Assembly (NCBI GenBank): GCA_008932955.1
Contig: WBXE01000003.1
Coordinates: 1 to 31,750 of the forward strand
Direction of reading: 5' to 3'
From: Verrucomicrobiota bacterium
GTDB taxonomy: Bacteria > Verrucomicrobiota > Verrucomicrobiia > Verrucomicrobiales > Akkermansiaceae
Length of the DNA: 31,750 nt
Shown in pieces: positions 7,998 through 16,305 of the stretch. The notes under the pieces were generated by a model. That model made no database searches. It was not told the origin of the DNA and saw only the letters and a list, made by a program, of their open reading frames with translations. A program made the translations under genes and the position numbers. Positions within the stretch are counted from its first letter, which is position 1. Each line of letters starts with the position of its first letter.

Positions 7998-8021
7998 AAA
8001 ATTTTTTGCCAGAGTGGCAAA
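7998..8021 (-). terminator. Possible terminator of the two-helix membrane protein gene
   Basis: Immediately after the stop codon at 8022, TTTGCCA and TGGCAAA form a perfect 7-bp stem with a CTC loop (8005-8021). An A/T-rich tail follows on the minus strand. The T-run is short, so termination may be weak. Confidence 0.5.
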
Positions 8022-8861
8022 TCACTCGGGTTTGGGCCCGGTTTCGGTGGTGCTTGGGGTATTGGCTGGTGGCGTGGAGCTGAGCGGGGCGTACTCCATG
8101 ACTTCGCCGGAGAAGCTCGAGCGGAGCCGCAGGATGAGTTTTTCGGCGGGCTCGCCGTCTTCCTTGCGGAAGCCGCCGTAGGTCAGGCCATCGATGCGGA
8201 TGCGCCCGCTGCCGCTAGCACCGGCATAAGCGACGAAGGCTAGGCCCTTGGTGTCCCACTTGCGCAGGTCGAGGAATTTCATGTCGGCGTAGGCGACGCG
8301 GCGGCCGCGCTGGTCGGTGACGGCCTGGGCATCGGCGCTGATGCTGCGGCGCAGGGTGCGCAGCAGGAAAAAGCCGATGGTGAGGGCGAGGCCGGCGCAA
8401 ATCCAGAACACGACCCATTGTTCCTTGATTTTGCGGCTGTCGTAGGGTTCTTCGGGGACGGATTCATTGATGCCGCGGGTCTTGGTGTACTCCCGCCACA
8501 GCAGGTTCCAATTCAACGGTTGCATGCGCTCATAGTCCTGCAAAATCTCCGGCCACGCCATCGGCACCGTTAGCCGAGTGGGCAAAACCGAGCGATCCGC
8601 CGGAAAGTCCACCGTCTGGGTCGCCGCAAAATTCTTCCACGCCTCTGGGGTAAGGGTGCCGCCCTGGTTCCTTTCGGTGAACTTGGTGTTAGCCGTCTGA
8701 AACGCCTGGTGCAGATAGAAAACCTCGTTCTTATTGCGGTAGCCGCTGCTGCCGTCCATACAGAACATCACGGCAAATGTGCTGAACATCAGCAACATCA
8801 CCAAGGCGCGCAAAAGAAACCAGCGCGTTGGCTTGCAAACAATCGTGTCGGATTCTGTCAT
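8022..8861 (-). CDS. Two-helix membrane protein of unknown function
   Basis: I do not recognise a family. The 279-residue protein has a short N-terminal tail and a first membrane segment (WFLLRALVMLLMFSTFAVMF, about 15-34). A roughly 115-residue loop follows that would face the periplasm, including GYRNKNEVFYLHQAF. A second membrane segment (VVFWICAGLALTIGFFLL, about 150-167) leads into a C-terminal cytosolic domain of about 100 residues with beta-rich stretches (RIRIDGLTYGGFRK) and a Pro/Thr tail. The C-terminal part has a PH-like or YcxB-like feel, but this is weak. ATG 8861 is chosen; GTG 8885 upstream is also in frame. It is divergent from fba. Confidence 0.7.
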   Translation of the reverse strand: MTESDTIVCKPTRWFLLRALVMLLMFSTFAVMFCMDGSSGYRNKNEVFYLHQAFQTANTKFTERNQGGTLTPEAWKNFAATQTVDFPADRSVLPTRLTVPMAWPEILQDYERMQPLNWNLLWREYTKTRGINESVPEEPYDSRKIKEQWVVFWICAGLALTIGFFLLRTLRRSISADAQAVTDQRGRRVAYADMKFLDLRKWDTKGLAFVAYAGASGSGRIRIDGLTYGGFRKEDGEPAEKLILRLRSSFSGEVMEYAPLSSTPPANTPSTTETGPKPE

Positions 8862-8916
8862 CGGCTCGAGCCAAGAAACCTCCACCTGATGGGCATGGCA
8901 AGCTACAAACTACTCG

Positions 8917-8943
8917 GCTGGAAGATTTTTTTCCGGCTTTTTT
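8917..8943 (+). terminator. Terminator-like hairpin in the fba leader
   Basis: GCTGGAA (8917-8923) pairs with TTCCGGC (8931-8937), including one G-U pair, and is followed by six Ts (8938-8943). No plus-strand gene ends upstream, so it would act in the 5' leader of fba, about 50 nt before the start codon. It could be an attenuator or the end of a short RNA. Confidence 0.45.
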
Positions 8944-8994
8944 GTTGGTTACTGCTTGCAGATGGCTCGCATGGTGGTTATGCACGGGGCCGTT

Positions 8995-10026
8995 ATGCCA
9001 ATTGCCACCCCTGCTCAATACCGTGCCATGCTCGACGCCGCCCAACAAGGTGGCTATGCCTATCCGGCGGTCAACGTCACTTCCATCGTCACCATCAACG
9101 GGGCTCTGCGCGCGTTCGCGGAATCCAAGTCCGACGGCATCATCCAGGTTTCCACTGGGGGTGGCAAGTTCGCCTCGGGCTCCAGCGTGGGCGATGAAGC
9201 GTTTGGGGCCATCGTGCTCGCCGAAGCCGCCCATCGCTTGGCGGAAAAATACAAGGTGCTGGTGGCCCTGCACACCGACCACTGCCAGCCCGGCAAGGTC
9301 GAATCGTTTCTGCGGCCGTTGCTCGATGCCTCGCGCCAGCGCATTGCCGAGGGCAAGGGCCCACTGTTCCAGAGCCACATGCTGGATGCCTCCGAACTAC
9401 CGCTGGCCGACAACATGGAACTATCCAAAAAGCTGCTCAAGGAGTGTGCTGACTTAGACATCATCCTCGAAGTGGAGGCCGGTGTGGTCGGTGGCGAAGA
9501 GGATGGTCACGATACCTCCGGCGTCCCGGCCGACAAGCTCTACACCACCACGGAGGATATGCTCACCGTTTATGAAACGCTCCAACCGCTGGGTCGCTTC
9601 TTGTTTGCCGCCACTTTCGGCAATGTCCACGGTGCCTACAAGCCCGGTGCCGTCAAGCTCATGCCCACCATCTTGCGCGACGGTCAAAAGGCAGTCACCG
9701 ACAAGCACGGTGCCGCTGCCGAAATGGACCTGGTGTTCCACGGCGGTTCCGGCTCGGAGCTTTCCGATATCCGCGAAACCCTCGACTACGGCGTGGTCAA
9801 AATGAATATCGACACCGATACCCAATACGCCTTCACCCGCCCCATCGTTACCCACATCTGCCAGAACATCGAAGGGGTGCTCAAAATCGACGGCGAAGTC
9901 GGCGATAAAAAAGCCTATGATCCGCGCGGCTATCTGAAAAAAGCCGAGATCGGCCTCGCTAATCGTCTCAAGGAAGCTTGCGATGACTTGCGTTCTACCG
10001 GTCGCAGCATCGCCGGTAGCGTCTGA
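8995..10026 (+). CDS. fba: Class II fructose-bisphosphate aldolase
   Basis: The 343-residue zinc-dependent aldolase interconverts fructose-1,6-bisphosphate with dihydroxyacetone phosphate and glyceraldehyde-3-phosphate in glycolysis and gluconeogenesis. ATG 8995 gives the family N-terminus MPIATPAQYRAML; the frame is open 13 codons further upstream to 8956 without family similarity. Seen: PAVNVTS (24-30), HTDHC with catalytic Asp95 and metal-binding His96, LEVEAGVVGGEEDG (metal-binding Glu), FGNVHG (His ligand) and VFHGGSGS (phosphate loop), with NIDTDTQYAF near the end. Length and motifs fit the IIA group (E. coli FbaA type). It faces away from the membrane-protein gene and converges on malQ 61 bp downstream. 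Confidence 0.96.
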   Translation: MPIATPAQYRAMLDAAQQGGYAYPAVNVTSIVTINGALRAFAESKSDGIIQVSTGGGKFASGSSVGDEAFGAIVLAEAAHRLAEKYKVLVALHTDHCQPGKVESFLRPLLDASRQRIAEGKGPLFQSHMLDASELPLADNMELSKKLLKECADLDIILEVEAGVVGGEEDGHDTSGVPADKLYTTTEDMLTVYETLQPLGRFLFAATFGNVHGAYKPGAVKLMPTILRDGQKAVTDKHGAAAEMDLVFHGGSGSELSDIRETLDYGVVKMNIDTDTQYAFTRPIVTHICQNIEGVLKIDGEVGDKKAYDPRGYLKKAEIGLANRLKEACDDLRSTGRSIAGSV

Positions 10027-10087
10027 GCCTAGTGCCCCCCCGGGGCCCCGGGCATGCGTGCCAATTTAAGGGTATTTAGGGGGGCTC

Positions 10088-11818
10088 TTATCTGCGAGTG
10101 ATGCCGATGATAGAGGTGAGCTTGGTGCAGGCGGAGGCGAGGAATGGGTCGGCGCGGATTTGGGCTATCGTCCAGGGCAGGCGGAAGCTCCAGTTGTGTG
10201 GGCCGCGGGTGCCGGGGCAGTTGATTCGGTCTTCGAGGCCGAAGAGTTCGGTGACGACCAGTGCGACGTAGCGGGCAGAGGACGCGAAGAGCACCTTGAT
10301 GAGGCGCCATTGAATGCCATCGGTGAAGCGCGGCCATTGGCCGTTGCCAGGAATGGGGATGTCGGCGAATTCCGCCAGGATGCATAACGCGTGGTGGGCA
10401 TTGCGTGCGGCATCTGCCTCCTCTTGGTTAGAGTAATGGCCGTGGTTGAGGTTGGTGGCGTTGTGGCAGGCATTCCAGATGGCCCCAAGCGGATCGTGAT
10501 CGTGGGTGGAATAGGTGGCAAAGCTGCATTCGGGGAATAAATGGCCGCGCAGCGGGTGGCCGTGCTCGTTGCAATCCCAGTGCGGGATGCGGAAGCCAGC
10601 GATGCCTAACTTGGCAAGGTGCGGCCGCACATAATCCGGCACCCAGCCAAGGTCTTCCGCCACGATTTCGTTGGTGCCAGCCGCTTCGACGATCGCTCGC
10701 AGCCGCACGTCGCCATCGTGGCGATTGGCGGCGCGGTTGTCGGCCGTGTCGTCGGGGCGCTTGAACCAGTGGGGCAGCCGGCCACCGGTGATGGCGGCGG
10801 CTTGCTCGTGGTCGAGGCAGGCGAATTCGCTATTGCGTTCGGGCCGCCATGGAAAGGCGTAGATGCGATAGAAGCCGAGGATGTGGTCGATGCGGAAGAT
10901 GCGGAAAATTTCGGTGAGACTGTGGATGCGCTGCTTCCACCACGGGAACCCCTGCGCCTCCATCTCATCCCAGCGATACAGCGGAATGCCCCAATTTTGC
11001 CCCCATTGCTGCAGAAAGCGGTCATGGACGAACATGCTTTCGGGTGGCGCCCCGCCCCACCAATCGAGATGGAACGAATCGCGGGAAAAAAATGCATCGC
11101 TGGAATGCCAGCTCACGCCGATGGGCACATCGCCCATTAGTTTGACCCCGCAAGTATCAGCATGGGCACGTAGGGCGCGCCACTGGCGGAAGCACAGCCA
11201 TTGAACGAAGGCATAATAAGCGAGCCGGTAAGCGACGGCTGGGGCATCGGCGGCCCGCTGGCTCTCGAGGAACGCGCGGGCACTGTTCGGGGTCTGGCAA
11301 GACTCGGGCCACTGGTCCCAGGTGAGGGTTTCGCCGTGGCATTCCATCAGCCAGCGAAACAGACAATAATTGTCCAGCCAGCTGGCTTCGGCGCGTGCAA
11401 AGCACGCAAACTCTTCGTGCAAGGCGGGCTCGGCCGACTCAAAGCGCGACCATGCCAGCTCTAACAGCGTCCGCTTGGCCTGCCGTACGGCCGGGTAATC
11501 GACAAGGCGGGCAGCGCGCACGTCGGCGAGGTCGAGGCGGGCGGTGGCAATTTCTGCAGCGGTAAGACCGGGGATTTCGCTGGCTTCGATGGCCAGATAG
11601 ATTGGATCCAGGGCGATGGAGGACAGCGCGCTGTAAGGGCATTCCTCGGCACCGTTTTCATTGATAGGAAGGAGTTGGAGAAAGCCGACGTGATGTTCGG
11701 CGGCCCAATCAACCCACTCGCGGAGGGCTAGCGTGTCGCCGATGCCGAGGTCGCCCTTGCGCCGTGGGGAAAACGCGGGAAGGAGGATGCCGGCGCTGCG
11801 ATGGTGAGTGATTTTCAC
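10088..11818 (-). CDS. malQ: 4-alpha-glucanotransferase (amylomaltase, GH77)
   Basis: The 576-residue cytosolic enzyme transfers alpha-1,4-glucan segments between maltodextrins, releasing glucose, in glycogen or maltodextrin use. N-terminal marks are RSAGILLPAFSPRRKGDLGIGD and LQLLPINENG. Catalytic residues are Asp311 in FRIDHILGFYRIY (nucleophile), Glu388 in IVAEDLGWVP (acid/base) and Asp440 in YSTHDHDP. The start is GTG 11818, overlapping the kamA stop by 4 bp (GTGA), so the two are translationally coupled. It is the last gene of the pssA-kamA-malQ operon and converges on fba. Confidence 0.95.
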   Translation of the reverse strand: MKITHHRSAGILLPAFSPRRKGDLGIGDTLALREWVDWAAEHHVGFLQLLPINENGAEECPYSALSSIALDPIYLAIEASEIPGLTAAEIATARLDLADVRAARLVDYPAVRQAKRTLLELAWSRFESAEPALHEEFACFARAEASWLDNYCLFRWLMECHGETLTWDQWPESCQTPNSARAFLESQRAADAPAVAYRLAYYAFVQWLCFRQWRALRAHADTCGVKLMGDVPIGVSWHSSDAFFSRDSFHLDWWGGAPPESMFVHDRFLQQWGQNWGIPLYRWDEMEAQGFPWWKQRIHSLTEIFRIFRIDHILGFYRIYAFPWRPERNSEFACLDHEQAAAITGGRLPHWFKRPDDTADNRAANRHDGDVRLRAIVEAAGTNEIVAEDLGWVPDYVRPHLAKLGIAGFRIPHWDCNEHGHPLRGHLFPECSFATYSTHDHDPLGAIWNACHNATNLNHGHYSNQEEADAARNAHHALCILAEFADIPIPGNGQWPRFTDGIQWRLIKVLFASSARYVALVVTELFGLEDRINCPGTRGPHNWSFRLPWTIAQIRADPFLASACTKLTSIIGITRR

Positions 11819-12999
11819 ACGGTCTGTGGCTGCTGGCTTTGCTGGTGGAGCCGTTCGAGGACGGCCGGGGGCATGGGAGAAGGATCGGGGTAATCAAATA
11901 CCGCGCCATCATAGTTGCGCATGGTGAGCTTGCCGGGCGTGCTATCGATGATGTATTGCGGGTTGAGCGGGATTTTGCCGCCGCCGCCGGGCCCATCGAC
12001 CACGAATTGCGGGATGGCGTAGCCGGTGGTGTGGCCACGCAGGCCCTCGATGATGGCAATGCCATCGGCCACTGGGGTGCGCAGGTGTGCGGAGCCGTTG
12101 ATCAGGTCGCATTGATAGAGATAATAGGGACGCACGCGGCACATCAGCAACTTGTGGACCAATTCTTGCTGGACCTCCACCGAGTCGTTGACGCCACGCA
12201 GCAACACCGACTGGTTGCCTAGCGGGATGCCCGCATCGGCCAAGCGGCCGAGGGCGTCGCGGACCTCGGAGGTGAGTTCGCGCGGATGGTTGGTGTGAAT
12301 CGACATAAACAAGGGATGGTGCTTTTTGAGCATAGCACACAATTCCGGAGTGATGCGCTGCGGCATGAAAATTGGGATGCGCGTGCCGATGCGCAGGAAC
12401 TCGATATGTGGAATGGCCCGCAAACGGGTGAGGATGCGGTCCAGGCGCTCGTCGGAAAATATCAGCGGATCGCCGCCGGACAGCAGCACGTCACGCACCT
12501 GTGGGGTACGCTCGAGGTACTTGAAGGCCGCCTCCCACTGGGTTTCGAGATGTTGCTCGCCCACCCCGGAAACCACCCGCGAGCGGGTGCAATAGCGGCA
12601 GTACGAGGCGCAGCGGTCGGTCACCAAAAATAACACCCGGTCCGGATAGCGGTGGACCAATCCAGGCACGGGCATGTGGGAATCCTCGCCGCAGGGGTCG
12701 CTGAGTTCTTCGGGCGCGTTCCAGCCTTCCTCGATGCGCGGAATGACTTGCCGGCGAATCGGGCAGTCCGGATCATCTCGATCGATTAGATTGAAAAAAT
12801 GCGGGGTGATCGACATGGCCAGCTTGTGGCCAGCCAACAGCACGCCGGCGCGCTCAATGTCGGTTAGATCGAGCCGCGCCTCCAGATCGGCCAGGGAATT
12901 GACACGGTTGCGCAATTGCCAGCGGGCATCGTGCCAATGGTCCATGGCCTCGGCCGGCCAATAGCCGGGTGCGTGTGAGCGGAAGGTGGCGTCAGACAT
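11815..12999 (-). CDS. kamA: KamA-family radical SAM lysine 2,3-aminomutase
   Basis: The 394-residue radical SAM/PLP enzyme would convert L-lysine to beta-lysine, or act on a related amino acid. Seen: the [4Fe-4S] motif CASYCRYC (Cys130, Cys134, Cys137); SGGDPL (174-179); Lys342 in DGPGGGGKIPL, the PLP lysine; and Asp298 (YQCD) and Asp335 (FVVDGPGG). The two Asp residues correspond to those that bind the side-chain amino group of lysine in the clostridial enzyme, so lysine is the likely substrate. Beta-lysine can serve as an osmolyte precursor or in EF-P modification; neither partner is seen here. The gene begins 18 bp after pssA and overlaps malQ by 4 bp. Confidence 0.9.
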   Translation of the reverse strand: MSDATFRSHAPGYWPAEAMDHWHDARWQLRNRVNSLADLEARLDLTDIERAGVLLAGHKLAMSITPHFFNLIDRDDPDCPIRRQVIPRIEEGWNAPEELSDPCGEDSHMPVPGLVHRYPDRVLFLVTDRCASYCRYCTRSRVVSGVGEQHLETQWEAAFKYLERTPQVRDVLLSGGDPLIFSDERLDRILTRLRAIPHIEFLRIGTRIPIFMPQRITPELCAMLKKHHPLFMSIHTNHPRELTSEVRDALGRLADAGIPLGNQSVLLRGVNDSVEVQQELVHKLLMCRVRPYYLYQCDLINGSAHLRTPVADGIAIIEGLRGHTTGYAIPQFVVDGPGGGGKIPLNPQYIIDSTPGKLTMRNYDGAVFDYPDPSPMPPAVLERLHQQSQQPQTV

Positions 13000-13017
13000 A
13001 GCGGTAAGGATGTGGCT

Positions 13018-13908
13018 TTACTTGTTGGCGGCGTCCGCTTCGGTCTCGCTCTCCGTATCGGTCTCGGTTTCCACCTCGATCTCCTTGCGCCAGGCTTGCG
13101 AGAGCCACGGACGGATCATGCCATAGATAAGATAGGTGCTGAACACCACCACCGGGGCGATGTAGTGGAATTTTGCCGCCAGCACCAGGATGAGGGCGGC
13201 GATGACCAGCGCGCCCAAGGTGCCGCGGGTGCGCAAGCCGACTTTTTTGAAGCTGGGGTAGCGCACATCGCTGATCATCAGCCACGACAGGCCGAGCATG
13301 GCACCAGCCAGCGCGTATTTCCACGGGCCGAGTTCGCGGTCGTTGTCGTAAATTTGGATAATTAAAAATGTGAGCGATGCGATGAACCCGGCGGCCATCG
13401 GGATGGGGATGCCGCGGAAATCGTTCGAGGCACCGGCTTTCTTAGGCAACGCGGCGAGGCAGTTGAAGCGGGCCAGGCGCATTGCCCCGCACAACAGATA
13501 GACAAAGGCAATCCCCCAGCCGATGTCCCCCAGCGGGAATAACACCGCCTTGGATACCAGCATCGCCGGGGCCATCCCGAACGACACGATATCGGCGAGT
13601 GAATCGAATTCGCGGCCAAACGGCGATTCATGCCCGCCCAAGCGAGCCAGTCGTCCATCCAACAAATCAAACAGGCACGAGCCGAAGATCAGCAGAATGG
13701 CGTATTCGTAGTATTGCCGAGAAATCTCGAAATACTCCTTGGCTGGCAGCGGAATGCCGTAGGGCATTTTTTGCGCTTCCACCTGGACCTCGATGAGGCC
13801 TTTGAAAATCATCAGCACTGCGAAAAATCCGCAAGCCAAGTTGCCTGCCGTCATCAAATTGGGCAAAAAGTAGATTTTCGGCTCGTCTGGATCGCGTTGT
13901 CTGGCCAT
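13018..13908 (-). CDS. pssA: CDP-diacylglycerol-serine O-phosphatidyltransferase
   Basis: A 296-residue integral membrane enzyme that makes phosphatidylserine from CDP-diacylglycerol and serine, leading to phosphatidylethanolamine. The CDP-alcohol phosphotransferase signature is complete: Asp81, Asp84-Gly85, Ala88-Arg89, Gly98, Asp102 and Asp106. NLMTAGNLACGFFAV at the N-terminus and RFNCL, FRGIPIPMAAGF later are typical of bacterial type II PssA. Several membrane helices follow. The C-terminus is a Glu/Thr/Asp-rich tail (VETETDTESETEA). ATG 13908 gives MARQRDPDEPKIYFLPN; the frame stays open to 13992 without family similarity. It heads an operon with kamA and malQ. No psd gene is adjacent. 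Confidence 0.93.
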   Translation of the reverse strand: MARQRDPDEPKIYFLPNLMTAGNLACGFFAVLMIFKGLIEVQVEAQKMPYGIPLPAKEYFEISRQYYEYAILLIFGSCLFDLLDGRLARLGGHESPFGREFDSLADIVSFGMAPAMLVSKAVLFPLGDIGWGIAFVYLLCGAMRLARFNCLAALPKKAGASNDFRGIPIPMAAGFIASLTFLIIQIYDNDRELGPWKYALAGAMLGLSWLMISDVRYPSFKKVGLRTRGTLGALVIAALILVLAAKFHYIAPVVVFSTYLIYGMIRPWLSQAWRKEIEVETETDTESETEADAANK

Positions 13909-14028
13909 GCGGGGGGGAAAGTCGCACAAATCTGGCGAAAAAACAGCCCAATTTCGCCGCATTTTCGCCTGCTGACATAGTCTGCTCGGCAAATTAAAGC
14001 CGAACTCCGGAGTTGGATCCTAGGAGTC

Positions 14029-14169
14029 GCGTCTCGCGGCGCGTGCCAAGTGCCCGCCCATGCTTGGAGAAAGTGCTGATTCATTCACATCTCACAGTCG
14101 CTGCGGCCAGAGGCGCGCAGCTACCGCCTGCCGCGAGACGCAGCAGCTACGCCTCGTGGCTGCGCGCCT
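14029..14169. repeat. Interlocked inverted repeats between the secreted protein gene and pssA
   Basis: GCGTCTCGCGGC (14029-14040) pairs perfectly with GCCGCGAGACGC (14130-14141). AGGCGCGCAGC (14111-14121) pairs perfectly with GCTGCGCGCCT (14159-14169). The arms alternate, so the two stems cross as in a pseudoknot or are alternatives. The segment lies downstream of the secreted-protein gene and upstream of pssA, both on the minus strand. No T-run terminator is seen. Confidence 0.7.
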
Positions 14170-14190
14170 CCTGCCCGGCGGGCCCATGGC

Positions 14191-14940
14191 TCACTTTTTG
14201 GCTGGGGGCTCGGTTTTGGCCGGGGTCACGACACTGGGCGCTTTGATTTCCAGTTTGACGGCGGTGGGTGGTGGGTCGACTGGGGTGGCGTCGGGGGTGG
14301 CGTCGGGGGTGGGCGGCGGCACGGCTGGCTTGCACTCGGTAGGCGGCGTGGCAGGTGGGGGCGTCTCGTCGCTAGGAACGGGCTTGGCGATGGGCATCGC
14401 TTCGGTGCGGATTGCTTGAAACAGTCGATTGTAGTTGTGACGCAACACCGCCGGGTAGGAAACCCGCCCGGGTTCGACGAGTTGTTCCTGTAGCATTTTG
14501 GCGGTGAGGTCTGCCACCAAGTCGCTGCCTATTTTCACGGCTCGATCCATGCCGACGAGTTGTTGGCCAGCGACGTTGCCGCAGCGGATGAGGTCGGAGG
14601 TGACGGAGCGGCCTTGGATGGCGATGGTGGACTGGGCGGATTCGATGCTGCCATTGGCGCTGACGGTGATTTCGAGCATTGCGTGATCATCGGAGGCGAG
14701 CCAGCCGCGCACGTTATCGATGCGCAGCGAGACAAACAGGCCGCCATCGGGGGTGGTGGTCACTTCGGGCTTGTAGGTGCGGTAACTGGTGCCGGAGAGT
14801 GGGTATTCGGCGGCTTGGTTGTTGCGCTTGGTCCAGCCGCCGAGGCTGGCGCCAAACGCCTTCTGATCGATGGACACGACGGCTGGCGCTACCAGCGAGG
14901 AAGCCAGGATGGCGAGGGCGGAAACGATCAGAACATTCAT
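14191..14940 (-). CDS. Secreted protein of unknown function with Pro-rich tail
   Basis: I do not recognise a family. The 249-residue protein starts with a signal peptide or anchor (MNVLIVSALAILASSLVAPAVVS). A globular part of about 160 residues follows, with GWTKRNNQAAEYPLSG, SLRIDNVRGWLASDDHAMLEI and ending near SYPAVLRHNYNRLFQAIR. A low-complexity tail rich in Pro, Ala, Thr and Lys fills the last 70 residues, including a DATPDATP duplication. The tail could span the cell wall or periplasm. ATG 14940 has no clear Shine-Dalgarno. It is divergent from the uracil-DNA glycosylase gene, with 145 bp between them. Confidence 0.75.
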   Translation of the reverse strand: MNVLIVSALAILASSLVAPAVVSIDQKAFGASLGGWTKRNNQAAEYPLSGTSYRTYKPEVTTTPDGGLFVSLRIDNVRGWLASDDHAMLEITVSANGSIESAQSTIAIQGRSVTSDLIRCGNVAGQQLVGMDRAVKIGSDLVADLTAKMLQEQLVEPGRVSYPAVLRHNYNRLFQAIRTEAMPIAKPVPSDETPPPATPPTECKPAVPPPTPDATPDATPVDPPPTAVKLEIKAPSVVTPAKTEPPAKK

Positions 14941-15085
14941 GGTAAAGCAATGATTTGCCCAGCACTTGAACCCAGTGCCGCTACGGGTTGGATTGTAGTC
15001 AAGCGGGCTTGTCGATGCAAGCGGAAGCCGCAGGTTTTCAAATACGGCGGTTGCGTCGGGGCGGGCGAGTCGCTAGCGTTCGCGC

Positions 15086-15988
15086 GTGATCCGCCCGGTC
15101 GATGTCCTGCTTGAATATCTTCACGCCCAGCAAGCGCAGGGCATGACCCATTTGCATTTGGATCCAGACGCCCGCAGCGGCCTGCGCATGCTCAGCGAAC
15201 GCCTTCGTACCGGCAAATCTGGCGTTGGGATGGCCGCGCCGACCGTAGCTGCTAGGGTCAGCCAGGCTCCGACTCGTGTGCTGCCGCTGGAGGAGTTCGC
15301 TGCGGAGGAGGTGGTATTGCGCCCGGCGGCGCCTGCCCCGCATCTGGTCATTGATGGGGCGTCGCGCGCGGAGAAACTTGCCTCGTTGCGCCGTCAGGCG
15401 GAGGCTTGGCTGCCAGCCCGGGCACTGGGAAGTTTGCGCGATGTGCTAGTTTTTGCCACTGGCAATCCCGAGGCGCGCATCATGCTCATCGGCGAAGCTC
15501 CGGGTTATGAGGAGGAGCGCAAACGCGAACCCTTCAGCGGTCCAGCCGGTCAAAAACTCGACGGCATTCTCCAAGCCATGGGCTTGCAGCGCAATGAGGT
15601 GTATCTCTCGAACCTCGTCAAGTTCCGTCCCGCCACCGCTCGCCAGTCAACCAATAGCCGCCCCGCCACATCTGCGGAAATCGCCGCTTGCCTACCTCTG
15701 CTGCGCGAGGAAATTGCCATCGTCGGCCCGCAGTGCATCGTCACTTTGGGTGGCAGCGTGGCCGATGCTTTGCTAGGTAGTGGCGGCGACGTGCCTGCGC
15801 TGCGCGGCGCTTGGCACGACTTTGCGGGCGTGCCGGTGCGGGTGACCTATCATCCGAGCCAGTTGCTGCTGGCTGCGTACGACCAGCAGATCCGGCGCTT
15901 GCTGTGGGAAGATATGTTGGCCGTGATGGAGCGCTGTGAACTGCCCATCTCTGATAAACAACGCGGGTTTTTCCTGCCGAAAAATTGA
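15086..15988 (+). CDS. Family 4-like uracil-DNA glycosylase lacking most Fe-S cluster cysteines
   Basis: The 300-residue protein has a roughly 95-residue N-terminal extension before the UDG fold. The glycosylase motifs are GEAPGYEE (136-143), PFSGPAGQKLDG (149-160), VYLSNLVKFRP (172-182) and TYHPSQLL (254-261), which match family 4 thermostable UDGs and predict removal of uracil from DNA. In family 4 a [4Fe-4S] cluster is held by a CxxC before the first strand, a Cys in the VKCRP segment and a Cys about 20 residues later. Here the CxxC region reads AEAWLPAR, VKCRP is VKFRP, and only Cys202 (AACLPLL) remains. The start is GTG 15086. Glycosylase activity without a cluster is possible but unproven. 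Confidence 0.85.
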   Translation: MIRPVDVLLEYLHAQQAQGMTHLHLDPDARSGLRMLSERLRTGKSGVGMAAPTVAARVSQAPTRVLPLEEFAAEEVVLRPAAPAPHLVIDGASRAEKLASLRRQAEAWLPARALGSLRDVLVFATGNPEARIMLIGEAPGYEEERKREPFSGPAGQKLDGILQAMGLQRNEVYLSNLVKFRPATARQSTNSRPATSAEIAACLPLLREEIAIVGPQCIVTLGGSVADALLGSGGDVPALRGAWHDFAGVPVRVTYHPSQLLLAAYDQQIRRLLWEDMLAVMERCELPISDKQRGFFLPKN

Positions 15989-16305
15989 ATTGAGCCTGCA
16001 AGCTGCACTGACAAAGTCGCCGCTCGCGAGCAAAACCGAGTCGTATGGCTTAAGTAGATAGATTGAGGTCTTATTTTCCGTGTAATCCTCTGCAATCGGT
16101 GTAATCCGTGGTTATCAAACGTCTCTGCAACCCTTTCTATATTCCTTTCTAGGCTTATCGGCCGCATCGACGCCCTGCTTGACGTCTTCGGGATGCCGCT
16201 GAAATCCGGCGTACACCAGATCTTTTCGGCGCGCGCCGCAAAAAAAGTCGCTGGATTCGAGGATTGCGGGTTGCGTATCTGGAAGTGCCCCCCTAGCTTC
16301 AAGCC
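15989..16305. other. Intergenic region before tatA
   Basis: No gene is supported. On the minus strand, 16076-16114 reads as AACCACGGATTACACCGATT followed by a second GGATTACACGG, a dispersed repeat also present at 20530-20560. The rest (16115-16305) has weak coding character on either strand but no recognisable protein. The tatA promoter is expected here; no confident -10/-35 pair was found. Confidence 0.6.

Noticed and set aside
10030..10050. G/C-rich run between fba and malQ as a terminator
   Set aside because: It can pair in many registers, but no T-run follows on either strand, so a specific terminator cannot be defined.
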